Positions 1 to 7,272 of a stretch of DNA of 25,266 nt are shown here, one piece after another (the first letter of the stretch is position 1; each line of letters starts with the position of its first letter). The position numbers and the translations under genes were made by a program. Location: positions 1 through 25,266 of the IMG/VR virus record IMGVR_UViG_3300037963_003835; one strand, 5' to 3'. Source of the stretch: a virus. The notes beneath the pieces are model-generated. The model was not told the origin of the DNA and searched no databases. It was given only the letters and a program-made list of their open reading frames with translations.

Positions 1-138
1 AAGATAGCACCGTGCATAGGGCATGCCTATGAATCAGATGCACGGTTAGCATGGGATAAAGTACAGTTGTGGATTCACGAGGATCAAGAATTCGTAACAT
101 ACAAAACTTATAGGGAGAGAAATGGGATTTCTATCTAA
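1..138 (+). CDS. 3' end of an unidentified gene (partial)
   Basis: The window opens inside a reading frame that runs 45 codons to a TAA at 136-138. The visible tail is polar, with aromatic residues (DKVQLWIHEDQEF), and I do not recognise a family. The frame is open from the first base, so the start lies upstream of the window. It overlaps the next small gene by 17 bases, matching the tight packing of the region. The tail alone supports no function. Confidence 0.5.
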   Translation, partial: KIAPCIGHAYESDARLAWDKVQLWIHEDQEFVTYKTYRERNGISI

Positions 139-268
139 GATAGGTAATTTTTTTATAGCGGCATTTAGGGTACAAGCGGAAAATGAGGCACGTTTGCGTG
201 GATTTTATAGAAGGGAATACACTACAGACACCGAAAATGAAGAAAAAGAAAGGGCGGATAAAGCATAA
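122..268 (+). CDS. small hypothetical protein, 48 aa
   Basis: A 48-codon frame starts with ATG at 122, four to five bases after a strong ribosome binding site (AGGGAG at 112-117), and ends with TAA at 266-268. The N-terminus (MGFLSKIGNFFIAAFRVQ) is hydrophobic and amphipathic; the rest is highly charged, rich in Arg and Glu. It could be a short membrane-associated helix followed by a soluble charged tail. No family is recognised. It overlaps the following gene whichever start that gene uses. The good ribosome binding site is the main reason to believe it. Confidence 0.5.
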   Translation: MGFLSKIGNFFIAAFRVQAENEARLRGFYRREYTTDTENEEKERADKA

Positions 269-920
269 AAGCAGAGAAGGAGAGCCAAAGCCTGTATCAA
301 TTACCCCCAGGTATGAAGATAGAGTAGGAATTCTTTTTGCTTCTGGTCCAAGTCTTACGGAAGAAGTAGTAGAAACAATCAGACCTTTTCATGAAAGTGG
401 AAAGGTGATTGCGTTCGGCTGTAACGACACTTACAGACTAGTAAATTATCTTGATGAGTTTTATGCTTGCGACAAGCATTGGTGGGATTACCATAAAGAT
501 AGATTTTTTGATGCTCGAGATATGGACAAAGCTCGACTGTGGACTCAAGATGGTGCTACAGCACAAAGTTTAGGAATAAACTTTATAAAAGGTAGATACT
601 CGAACAAGGGTCTGAGCCAAGACCCTGCTCTCATACACTTTGGTTCAAACTCAGGATTTCAGTTACTAAACATAGCCATGCTTATGGGTATTCGCAAAGC
701 TATACTAGTTGGCTACAATATGCAAAAAGTAGATACTGTAAGTCACTTTTTTGGAGATCATCCTGGTAAACTAAATAAAAACAGTCCTTATGATAAGTTT
801 AGAGATGCTTTCAAACAAATCAAAGACAATCAAAAAGAAATGATAGTTAATTGTACACCGGACTCAGCACTAAAATCATTTAGAAAAGCAGATTTATTAG
901 AGGAATTAAATTCACTATGA
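237..920 (+). CDS. DUF115/MptE-like Rossmann-type protein of a glycan cassette
   Basis: The protein has about 227 residues. Near the N-terminus it has a glycine-rich loop in the segment LFASGPSLTEE. Further features are a VIAFGCNDTYRL strand-loop, a DxxWW-type segment (CDKHWWDYH), and a central GSNSGFQLLNIA helix followed by AILVGYNM. This layout resembles the DUF115 / 6-hydroxymethylpterin pyrophosphokinase-like fold, which includes the flagellin glycosylation factor Maf. Similar phage proteins carry the uninformative label 'norphogenetic protein' (from memory). I prefer ATG 237 because it reduces overlap with the upstream small gene; ATG 183 in the same frame is the alternative and has a slightly better upstream purine stretch. 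It sits first in a run of sugar-transfer genes, so a role in glycosylation is inferred. The biochemical activity is unknown. Confidence 0.6.
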   Translation: MKKKKGRIKHKSREGEPKPVSITPRYEDRVGILFASGPSLTEEVVETIRPFHESGKVIAFGCNDTYRLVNYLDEFYACDKHWWDYHKDRFFDARDMDKARLWTQDGATAQSLGINFIKGRYSNKGLSQDPALIHFGSNSGFQLLNIAMLMGIRKAILVGYNMQKVDTVSHFFGDHPGKLNKNSPYDKFRDAFKQIKDNQKEMIVNCTPDSALKSFRKADLLEELNSL

Positions 921-1138
921 AAAACAAATTACTAAGGTACTACGGAGTTTGCCTAGGATTTATAGTACTAATCTTTTTGGCAGCCTGTGACACAACATAC
1001 ACAAAACCATTTGAGTATCCAATTCAATGCAAACCTGTAGAAATAAAATACTGTGAAGGTTTCAATACTGGGTCAATGAAATGTAGATGTATTAATCCTG
1101 ATTTTGAAACAATCGGTAGTAATTTTAGGATGGCTTAA
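917..1138 (+). CDS. predicted small lipoprotein
   Basis: This 73-residue protein starts with a positively charged MKNKLLRYY segment, then a hydrophobic stretch (VCLGFIVLIFL) ending in the lipobox LAAC, with Cys at about residue 24. That is a typical signal peptidase II site, so the mature product should be lipid-anchored in the host envelope. The mature part is short and has four further cysteines, which could form disulfides in the periplasm. It starts by ATGA overlap with the previous gene and its stop overlaps the next start (TAATG). Phage lipoproteins are sometimes superinfection-exclusion factors or lysis-related. Nothing here shows which, and exclusion is only a guess. Confidence 0.7.
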   Translation: MKNKLLRYYGVCLGFIVLIFLAACDTTYTKPFEYPIQCKPVEIKYCEGFNTGSMKCRCINPDFETIGSNFRMA

Positions 1139-1359
1139 TGCAAGTATATGTAATGGAAATACTTTCAGCGGATGTGCAAGAAACTCCAAGAATTTATGGG
1201 TTTACACCTTACAGCAATCTAGCGCATAGATGGGCAAAAGAAATAGGAAGTACAAATATAGCGCACGGAAATAGAACAACATACTACTCAGATGGAGACG
1301 ATCTTTCTAGAAGAGTGACCAAAGTTGATGAAATAGAGAAATGGGATATGGTAAAATGA
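1138..1359 (+). CDS. hypothetical protein, 73 aa
   Basis: This is a small soluble protein with no recognised domain. The sequence has several Tyr and Trp residues and a charged C-terminus (SRRVTKVDEIEKWDMVK). ATG 1138 overlaps the preceding stop as TAATG; a second in-frame ATG at 1153 is possible and would remove five residues. The stop at 1357-1359 overlaps the next gene's ATG (ATGA). Translational coupling on both sides supports it being real. It may be an accessory protein of the sugar cassette, but nothing specific can be said. Confidence 0.55.
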   Translation: MQVYVMEILSADVQETPRIYGFTPYSNLAHRWAKEIGSTNIAHGNRTTYYSDGDDLSRRVTKVDEIEKWDMVK

Positions 1360-2012
1360 TTAGAGTATTTGCAGGAACAGGAACTGGCACAGACGATTAT
1401 GAAGCTGAGATAACACTTGAACATTCTTTGAAGAAAAACTCTTCAGAGGAAGTTGAAGTAATATTTATGAGAAACGATAAAGATCCTGACAACTTTTTTG
1501 GTAACTTCAATCAAAAGGGATGGTTCACTCCATTCACAGGATTGCGCTGGGCTATATCTGAGTACTGTAACTTTGAAGGTAGAGCGATATACATGGATAC
1601 AGATCAAGTAAACTTTCGAGATATATCAGAGCTTTACAATATGGATTTACATGGTAAGCCTTTTGGTTGTAGATATAATAGACTTTGTGTTATGGTTTTT
1701 GACAATGAAAAAATGAAAGACAAAGTTCCTTCCGTATCAAAACAGAAAAAGATGGCAGGAAACTATACTGCTCAAATATACTGGACATTTTTAGGGCAGG
1801 CAGCGCACTTTGATGATAGATGGAACTGTCTTGATGGAGAAGGTAGAAAGCCAGAAGATATATATCATTTGCATTTTACTGATGTGCCAACTCAACCGTG
1901 GCAACCTCAGTGGGCAAAAGATAAAGGGCATAAACACCGCCCGCATCCTCGAAAAGACTTAGTAGAAATTTGGAAGCAATACAGGGACGAAGCTCTTGCG
2001 AATATTAATTAG
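1356..2012 (+). CDS. GT-A glycosyltransferase (GT8-like)
   Basis: About 218 residues. It has a Rossmann-like start (MIRVFAGTGT) and a DxD metal/nucleotide-sugar motif at residues 81-83 in the context RAIYMDTDQVNF. Near the C-terminus, HLHFTDVPTQPW resembles the His and PW motif that ends GT8 catalytic domains. The enzyme should transfer a sugar from a nucleotide sugar using a divalent metal; donor and acceptor cannot be read. I prefer ATG 1356, which overlaps the previous stop as ATGA; ATG 1341 in the same frame is the longer alternative. It is related in layout to the proteins at 4340 and 7265. It overlaps the next gene by 17 bases. Confidence 0.72.
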   Translation: MIRVFAGTGTGTDDYEAEITLEHSLKKNSSEEVEVIFMRNDKDPDNFFGNFNQKGWFTPFTGLRWAISEYCNFEGRAIYMDTDQVNFRDISELYNMDLHGKPFGCRYNRLCVMVFDNEKMKDKVPSVSKQKKMAGNYTAQIYWTFLGQAAHFDDRWNCLDGEGRKPEDIYHLHFTDVPTQPWQPQWAKDKGHKHRPHPRKDLVEIWKQYRDEALANIN

Positions 2013-2925
2013 TACAAAAACTCTTCTCAAGCAGAAGAGAAACAAACAAAACGAAATTTTTAGATGTTTTATGAGCATAGGCAAAGCTTGCCAAGCTCTG
2101 GGACATGAAGTAATTATGAATGACAAGATCATTACAGATGTTGATCTTGCTTTTGTCTTTGCTACACACTCTCCTAAAAATCCAACTATGGAGAGATCAC
2201 AAATAATTTTGCCTCTCAGAGAAGCAAAAGTACCCACCTTTCATATAGACTCTAGTTTCTTTGGAACTTACATTCGTAATGCTTTGAACGCTCCTGAGAC
2301 GGGTATGTTTAGAATTGGATTAAATGAGTCCACTGGAGAAGCTGATTGGTTGATAGATCATGTTAGTCACCATAGATTTGATGAGTTCAAGAGAAAGTTT
2401 AAATTCGAAGAACAATACCCCAGACTTCCAAATGATTATCCTATAATGATTCTTGGACAGCCAAATGGTAATTTTCAGTACGATGATAAAAGAACTTTTG
2501 ATACTTATGTTAAAGAAGAGATAATGCCTGTACTATTAGAAAAAACAGACAGAGTAATTATTTTTAGACAACATCCAATGGTTACAGCAAAACCAAACTT
2601 AGATGGAGTAGACTTTCAAAAAGCAGACCGTGCTAGAAGAACTTTACTAAAAGATATGCTTTACTGTAGTGCTGTAGTTACCCACAGTAGTTCGGGGGCT
2701 GTGGAAGCATTAGTGGAGGGACTACCTACTTTTGCAACAAGTCCAAGATGTATAGCATATGAAGCGTGTGGAGATTTAAATGATATTGTTGAACCTTTTG
2801 ATTGGTCAAAAAGAGAAAAAGCTATGTGGAAATGGGCACATACTACTTGGTCAATAGAAGAGTTTGCAAATCCGGAGCTGATAGATAGTTATATACAGCG
2901 AGCAAAAGACAAAGGGTATTTATGA
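1996..2925 (+). CDS. GT-B/capsule-polysaccharide-type glycosyltransferase (KpsC/KpsS-like)
   Basis: 309 residues, starting at TTG 1996 behind a GGGACGAAG stretch, inside the end of the previous gene. The C-terminal half has a pattern typical of GT-B and capsule transferases of the KpsC/KpsS kind: a RQHPM segment, then THSSSGAVEALVEGLP, a glycine/serine loop with a conserved Glu, and TFATSP. The C-terminal TWSIEEFANPE is echoed in the protein at 5542 (QWTLEEIRSGQ), so the two look like distant paralogs. The likely role is transfer of a sugar, perhaps Kdo-like or another surface sugar, onto a glycan. Donor and acceptor are unknown. The next gene starts by ATGA overlap. Confidence 0.6.
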   Translation: MRILISTKTLLKQKRNKQNEIFRCFMSIGKACQALGHEVIMNDKIITDVDLAFVFATHSPKNPTMERSQIILPLREAKVPTFHIDSSFFGTYIRNALNAPETGMFRIGLNESTGEADWLIDHVSHHRFDEFKRKFKFEEQYPRLPNDYPIMILGQPNGNFQYDDKRTFDTYVKEEIMPVLLEKTDRVIIFRQHPMVTAKPNLDGVDFQKADRARRTLLKDMLYCSAVVTHSSSGAVEALVEGLPTFATSPRCIAYEACGDLNDIVEPFDWSKREKAMWKWAHTTWSIEEFANPELIDSYIQRAKDKGYL

Positions 2926-3539
2926 AAAGAACAAAGTTCAAAAGCAGTCACTTCAAGTGGGCATGGTATGACAGAGACTTTTTCTACTCTATGGACGGCA
3001 TAGGAGAACATCCAGATCACCATTGTAAAAAGACTTGGATAGTAAGTAAACCTTTTATTACTACAGCAAGAAATGCAATAGACATAGGATGCAGAGACGG
3101 AGAATATACTAGGTATCTGATGAAAGATTTTGAGCATGTGTATTGTTTTGATTACAGAGAGCGACAGTTCTTTCCACACAATGTAGATTTAAAAAAAGTA
3201 TCTCATTATGAGTGTGCTTTGGGAAACGAAAGCAAGACAATAAAAGCAAGTGGAAGAGGCAGAATAGATAAGCAAGTAGCCAAAAGAGGCTACAAAGTAC
3301 GACAGTATACACTAGATGAGTTTGAACTAAAAGATATTGATTACATAAAAATTGATGTTGATGGGTACGAAGAAAAAGTTTTGAAAGGATCTCACAATAC
3401 CATTGAAGAGTACAATCCTATACTAGTGCTGGAAGCAGAGAATGGAGACTTACGAGGCATACACTATTGTCAAAAGTTTTTTGGGTACAAACCTCAAGCT
3501 TGGGATGATAAGCACAGAAATGTGGTAATGACAAAATGA
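2922..3539 (+). CDS. FkbM-family SAM-dependent methyltransferase
   Basis: 205 residues. The AdoMet-binding motif I is AIDIGCRDGEYT (about residues 52-63), followed by an acidic strand end at VYCFDYRE. The FkbM hallmark comes later: YTLDEF then IDYIKIDVDGYEEKVLKG (about 129-156) and a strand with NPILVLEAE. FkbM enzymes O-methylate sugars or polyketides. Next to six glycosyltransferase-type genes, the likely substrate is a sugar hydroxyl on the glycan made by this cassette. The N-terminal 45 residues are basic and aromatic without a recognised domain. It overlaps both neighbours by ATGA. Confidence 0.85.
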   Translation: MKRTKFKSSHFKWAWYDRDFFYSMDGIGEHPDHHCKKTWIVSKPFITTARNAIDIGCRDGEYTRYLMKDFEHVYCFDYRERQFFPHNVDLKKVSHYECALGNESKTIKASGRGRIDKQVAKRGYKVRQYTLDEFELKDIDYIKIDVDGYEEKVLKGSHNTIEEYNPILVLEAENGDLRGIHYCQKFFGYKPQAWDDKHRNVVMTK

Positions 3540-4255
3540 AAATACACTGGTTATTTGATGTGGACGGCACATTGACACCCCCAAGAGAAAAGATGAATGA
3601 AGAGTTTCAGGAATGGTTTAGAGGCTTTATGCTTAAAAACTCAGTGTATTTAGTAACAGGAAGTGATTATTCAAAAACTATACAACAGTTAGGAACTCAC
3701 ATATGTGAATTTGTAAATGCAGTATACTGTTGTTCTGGAAACGATAAAAAGGTTAATGCAACAACAATTAGAAAATTTGATTGGGAACTGCCAGACCTAG
3801 CAAGTATCTTTTTAAAACTTGCACTTGTTGATAGTGAGTATCCTATCAGAACTGGAAACCATATAGAGCAAAGACAGGGCAGCATAAATTTTAGTATTGT
3901 AGGTAGAAATGCAAACCTTGAACAAAGAAAACACTATTTTGAATATGATAAAACAACTGGGGAAAGACAAAAGATTGTAGATGAGTTTCAAGAATTATTT
4001 CCAGACTTAGATGCAGTTATCGGAGGAGAGACAGGAATAGACATCTATCCTTCAGGAAAAGATAAATCTCAAATAATAAATGATTTCTCTGTAAATGACC
4101 ACACAATATTTTTTGGAGATAAAATATTTCCAGGAGGTAACGACTACACACTATCATTACAAGTTGATAGTTCTATACAAGTAGATGGGTGGCAAGATAC
4201 ATGGGATAAGATACGCCTCGTTGAGGATATTATGGAGGAGATGTATGACGGGTGA
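3536..4255 (+). CDS. eukaryotic-type (HAD) phosphomannomutase
   Basis: 239 residues, close to the usual size of about 245 for this family. HAD motif I is LFDVDGTLT, with Asp8 as phosphoryl acceptor and Asp10 as acid/base. The segment RQGSINFSIVGRN (113-125) and the following EQRKHYFEYDK match the PMM signature with its substrate-binding Arg and Asn. The C-terminal part has GGETGIDIYPSGKDK (163-177) and FFGDK...PGGND (192-203), the metal-binding HAD motif. The expected reaction is mannose-6-P to mannose-1-P, the precursor of GDP-mannose. This fold is unrelated to the usual bacterial ManB mutase. A phosphomannose isomerase-like gene lies at 16250. It overlaps the next small gene by 11 bases. 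Confidence 0.85.
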   Translation: MKIHWLFDVDGTLTPPREKMNEEFQEWFRGFMLKNSVYLVTGSDYSKTIQQLGTHICEFVNAVYCCSGNDKKVNATTIRKFDWELPDLASIFLKLALVDSEYPIRTGNHIEQRQGSINFSIVGRNANLEQRKHYFEYDKTTGERQKIVDEFQELFPDLDAVIGGETGIDIYPSGKDKSQIINDFSVNDHTIFFGDKIFPGGNDYTLSLQVDSSIQVDGWQDTWDKIRLVEDIMEEMYDG

Positions 4256-4343
4256 CGGACAAGAATTAATGGCATGGGTTTTAGCAGTAGGCCTAATATT
4301 ATGGTTAGTAAGGGTTTTATATGATCCGAGGGGTAAAAAATGA
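4245..4343 (+). CDS. single-span membrane microprotein, 32 aa
   Basis: This is a 32-codon gene with a near-perfect ribosome binding site (GGAGGAG at 4234-4240) four bases before ATG 4245. Its TGA at 4341-4343 overlaps the next gene's ATG (ATGA). The product has a short acidic N-terminus, one hydrophobic helix (MAWVLAVGLILWLVRVL) and a basic tail ending RGKK, so it should insert with the tail in the cytoplasm. No family is recognised. The strong translation signals make it one of the better supported tiny genes here. It may help anchor the neighbouring glycosyltransferases, but that is inference. Confidence 0.65.
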   Translation: MTGDGQELMAWVLAVGLILWLVRVLYDPRGKK

Positions 4344-5089
4344 AAGTATTTATTGGTTGGGATAGTAGAGAACAAATTGCTTATCAAGTAGCAAAGTACT
4401 CTATACGAAAGTATAATAAAGAGGTAGAAATTATACCCATCAAACAGCATGAGTTGAGAAACAAAGGAATTTATACTAGGCCAGAAGATGCTTGGGGCTC
4501 TACTGAGTTTTCACTTACTCGATTTTTAACTCCGTATTTAGCCAACTACGAAGGTATGGCAGTCTTTATGGATTGTGACGTGTTGGTTCAAACAGACATA
4601 GAAAGTATACTTGATGATATTGATATGCGTAATGTTGTTAGTTGTGTAAAGCATGACTATACTCCGTACACTCACAAGAAGATGGACGGAAAAGTACAAC
4701 ACGTTTATCCTAGAAAGAATTGGTCTTCTGTTATGGTTTTTAACTGTAAAGAATGTGATATTTTGCAACCAAGTAGTGTAAATGTTAGGGCTCCTAAATA
4801 TTTGCACAGAATGGAATGGGCTAGAGAGAAGATTGGTTCTTTACCTCATACTTGGAATTATCTAGCAGGATACTATGATGATATTGAAAAGCCTAACGTC
4901 ATACATTATACAGACGGTGGGCCTTGGTTTGAGAATTATAAGTTTTGTCCTATGGCAAAAGAGTGGGAAGATATGAAGGATGAAATGCTTTCTCTTCCTG
5001 CTGACTTTAAACAAAGACAGAGAAGTATGACAGAACTAAATTGGGATGGTAATGACACAAGAGGTAGGTATGGAGAAGACGAATCGTAA
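4340..5089 (+). CDS. GT-A glycosyltransferase (GT8-like)
   Basis: 249 residues. The N-terminal MKVFIGWDSREQIAYQVAKYS is the typical first strand of GT8-like enzymes. A conserved DxD is present as DCD at 78-80 in AVFMDCDVLVQTD, and a conserved NVIHYTDGGPWF follows near residue 195. The enzyme should use a nucleotide-sugar donor with a divalent metal to extend a glycan. The C-terminus (from about 215) is charged and probably flexible. It starts by ATGA overlap with the membrane microprotein and overlaps the next small gene by 20 bases. Donor specificity cannot be told from sequence. Confidence 0.78.
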   Translation: MKVFIGWDSREQIAYQVAKYSIRKYNKEVEIIPIKQHELRNKGIYTRPEDAWGSTEFSLTRFLTPYLANYEGMAVFMDCDVLVQTDIESILDDIDMRNVVSCVKHDYTPYTHKKMDGKVQHVYPRKNWSSVMVFNCKECDILQPSSVNVRAPKYLHRMEWAREKIGSLPHTWNYLAGYYDDIEKPNVIHYTDGGPWFENYKFCPMAKEWEDMKDEMLSLPADFKQRQRSMTELNWDGNDTRGRYGEDES

Positions 5090-5186
5090 GCCTTGGTACA
5101 TGAAACCAACAGCACAAGAGCAGAAAAAAGCTCATAAAGAAGAACTAAACGATGTACAAAAACTAATAAAGAAAATGATGAAATGA
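5070..5186 (+). CDS. small basic hypothetical protein, 38 aa
   Basis: A 38-codon frame begins at ATG 5070 just after GAGGTAGG and ends with TGA at 5184-5186, overlapping the next ATG (ATGA). The product is lysine-rich (TNRKPWYMKPT, then a predicted helix EEQ/K-rich to KKMMK). It lacks hydrophobic or catalytic features and no family is recognised. Overlap with both neighbours and the upstream GAGG support translation. An adaptor role or a simple coupling peptide are both possible. Confidence 0.45.
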   Translation: MEKTNRKPWYMKPTAQEQKKAHKEELNDVQKLIKKMMK

Positions 5187-5545
5187 AGAAAACAATAATA
5201 TGTGATATTGATGGTACAATATTTGATTATCCGCCAAGTGGTTCTGCACATATTTTTCATAAAGTAAGACTATTGCCAGGAGTACTAGAGAGATTTGCTA
5301 AATGGGAAGCTACAGGACACAATATTATACTTATTACTGGTAGAAGAGAAAGCCTGAGAAAGAGAACAGAAGCATCTTTGATTCGTCATGGAATAGCTTT
5401 TGACCAGTTAATTATGGGTTGTGCAGATACAGGAAGAGTACTAATCAATGACAATAGCCATGAAGGTACAGTCAAAGCTCATGCGGTAGCTTTAGTACGA
5501 GATGATGGAATGGATAACTTTAACTGGGAAGAAGTAGGATTATGA
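5183..5545 (+). CDS. small HAD-superfamily phosphatase
   Basis: 120 residues. HAD motif I is CDIDGTIF (catalytic Asp8 and Asp10). Motif II is probably in LITGRRES (about 51-57), and a late acidic strand is VLINDNS. There is no large cap domain, so this is a minimal HAD resembling those found next to capsule or LPS genes. It probably removes phosphate from a sugar phosphate or similar small molecule in the cassette. It is not close to the phosphomannomutase at 3536 beyond the shared fold. It overlaps both neighbours by ATGA. Confidence 0.7.
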   Translation: MKKTIICDIDGTIFDYPPSGSAHIFHKVRLLPGVLERFAKWEATGHNIILITGRRESLRKRTEASLIRHGIAFDQLIMGCADTGRVLINDNSHEGTVKAHAVALVRDDGMDNFNWEEVGL

Positions 5546-6318
5546 AACCAGTAGTATTGTGTACTTTTAGCGGTAGAAATGTTCCTCTAGCAAGAGCTTT
5601 TTCTTCTGGCTGTAAATCAAGAATAGTAGATGTACAAGAATTCAATGCTAAGAGTATGCCGAGCATAGCATCTTATGGAGTGTTGAGAGGCACTGCTGAA
5701 TGTTTTAAACAAGCAGAAGAGTTTTGGTATATGGATCACGGCTATCTTGGTGGGTCTGAGGATTTTTGGAGAGTAACTAAGAATGAAGTGATACACAGTG
5801 GGCGGGGTCAATACCCCACGGATAGACTTCAACAGTTCAATCTCAAGTTTGAGCCTTGGAAGAAAACAGGTAAGTACATAGTCTTGAGCCCTCCAAGTGC
5901 ACCTCAAAGAAAGTTTTTAGAAATAGAAAACTGGCTTGAGGACACCATACTAAATATACGAAAGCATACCGATAGAGAGATAATACTGAGTAGAAAACCT
6001 CTCAAGCATAAGAATGGAAAGCCTAAGAAACTTGAAGCCCTGCCGGAGATTGCAAAATCTTTACGAGTAATTCCCTTTGGAGAAGCAGTTCATGATGCGT
6101 GGACAGTCATAACGGATCATTCTCGAGTAATGAATGATGCGTTATGCCTTGGTGTGCCTATAATTTGTACTAACAGAAATCGACAGATAGGTTCGATAGA
6201 AAGTATCGAATCTCCAGAATACATTGATAGAGAAGAGTTTTTTGCAGCTCTATCATATAATCAATGGACACTCGAAGAAATACGAAGTGGACAAGCATGG
6301 AGAGAATTGAATGGATAG
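5542..6318 (+). CDS. GT-B/capsule-type glycosyltransferase-like protein
   Basis: 258 residues. The N-terminus MKPVVLCTFSGRNVPLARAF looks like a Rossmann first strand and helix. The middle has YIVLSPPSAPQRKF and EIILSRKP, and the C-terminal half has AWTVITDHSRVMNDALCLGVPIICT, the position where GT-B capsule enzymes carry their donor-binding loop with a small-residue/Glu pattern. The final QWTLEEIRSGQAW matches the C-terminus of the protein at 1996. In this copy the Ser-Gly-Glu residues of that loop are changed to SRVMNDAL, so its activity or donor may differ. It starts by ATGA overlap. The call rests on similarity to its neighbour and on context. Confidence 0.5.
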   Translation: MKPVVLCTFSGRNVPLARAFSSGCKSRIVDVQEFNAKSMPSIASYGVLRGTAECFKQAEEFWYMDHGYLGGSEDFWRVTKNEVIHSGRGQYPTDRLQQFNLKFEPWKKTGKYIVLSPPSAPQRKFLEIENWLEDTILNIRKHTDREIILSRKPLKHKNGKPKKLEALPEIAKSLRVIPFGEAVHDAWTVITDHSRVMNDALCLGVPIICTNRNRQIGSIESIESPEYIDREEFFAALSYNQWTLEEIRSGQAWRELNG

Positions 6319-6475
6319 ACAAGTAAAAGACTGGATTAATTTTTGGGCTCTTGAGATGAGAAACCCCCACAATGATGGTTTTACAGCTCAGATGTATAGA
6401 GATAAACTGGTAGAGATAAAAGAATATATAAATATGCAACTAGAAACTGCTCCAACTTTTGTCGGAGACGATTGA
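6311..6475 (+). CDS. small hypothetical protein, 54 aa
   Basis: A 54-codon frame from ATG 6311 (eight-base overlap with the previous stop) to TGA 6473-6475, which overlaps the next gene's ATG (TGATG). The product is helical and amphipathic, with aromatic residues near the start (KDWINFWALEM) and a second helix (YRDKLVEIKEYINMQLE). No family is recognised. It fills the gap between two glycosyltransferase genes exactly, which is the main support. It also carries the ribosome binding site (GGAG at 6463-6466) for the following gene. Confidence 0.55.
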   Translation: MDRQVKDWINFWALEMRNPHNDGFTAQMYRDKLVEIKEYINMQLETAPTFVGDD

Positions 6476-7272
6476 TGGGAATGGGCGATGAGATCATGGC
6501 AACTGGTATTGCAAAGAAGCTTCACGCTGAAACAGGCGCAAAAGTTGCTTTTGGCAATCCAAAAGGACAGTTGAAACCCAACATATATCCTGCCATGCAC
6601 GCTCATAACCCAAAGATAATTAAGAATGAAGAAGAGTTGAGAGAAGCAGAAAAAGTTGTGTGGGACTCTTACTGTAAAGGAAACAGAACTTACATAGCAA
6701 ATATAACAACTGCAAAGAAAGAAAAAAGATATAAGTGGAACTATGACTTCAAAGCATTGCCAGGAGAGTTTTTCTATACGTCAGAGGAGTTAAAGAAGTA
6801 TAAAAACAATGCAGTAAAAGAAAAGTATATAGTTGTAGAACCACACTCAAAACAAGGTGGAGCAGCAGATAACAAGCAGTGGATTTGGAAAAGATTCCAA
6901 GAAGTAGTAAACATACTATCAAAAGATATAAAAGTGTATCAACCACACTACGGAAAACCACAACTAAAAAATACAACGCCTGTAATTAGTAAAGGTTTGA
7001 GAATGTTATCTTTGTTTTTAAAAGATTCAGCTGCTTTTCTTTGTAATGAAGGAGGAGTTCATCACACAGCAGCCACAGTAGAAGCAAAGGGTGTAGTAAT
7101 ATTTGGAGGCTTTATTCCTCCAGAAATAACAGGATACGACTTTCACACAAACTTATTTACAGGAGGAGAGGCTTGTGGTTCTAGATACTCTTGTAAGCAC
7201 TGCAAGGCTGCTATGGAAGCAATAGGAGTTGATGAAGTAGTAGAACACATGAGGAAAATAATAGATGTATAA
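6475..7272 (+). CDS. GT9-family glycosyltransferase (heptosyltransferase-like)
   Basis: 265 residues. It begins with MGMGDEIMATGIAKKL, matching the GxGDxxxxT start of GT9 LPS heptosyltransferases. A central strand (YIVVEPHSKQGG) precedes NKQWIWKRFQEVV, like the conserved region where GT9 enzymes bind the ADP-heptose phosphate. Near the C-terminus, LCNEGGVHHTAATVEAKGVVIFGG matches the GGxxHxAA nucleotide-sugar loop. It should transfer a heptose or related sugar from an NDP-sugar. It starts with ATG 6475, eight bases after GGAG. At under 270 residues it is shorter than cellular heptosyltransferases (about 320-350). The nucleotidyltransferase at 8379 could make its donor. Confidence 0.75.
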   Translation: MGMGDEIMATGIAKKLHAETGAKVAFGNPKGQLKPNIYPAMHAHNPKIIKNEEELREAEKVVWDSYCKGNRTYIANITTAKKEKRYKWNYDFKALPGEFFYTSEELKKYKNNAVKEKYIVVEPHSKQGGAADNKQWIWKRFQEVVNILSKDIKVYQPHYGKPQLKNTTPVISKGLRMLSLFLKDSAAFLCNEGGVHHTAATVEAKGVVIFGGFIPPEITGYDFHTNLFTGGEACGSRYSCKHCKAAMEAIGVDEVVEHMRKIIDV

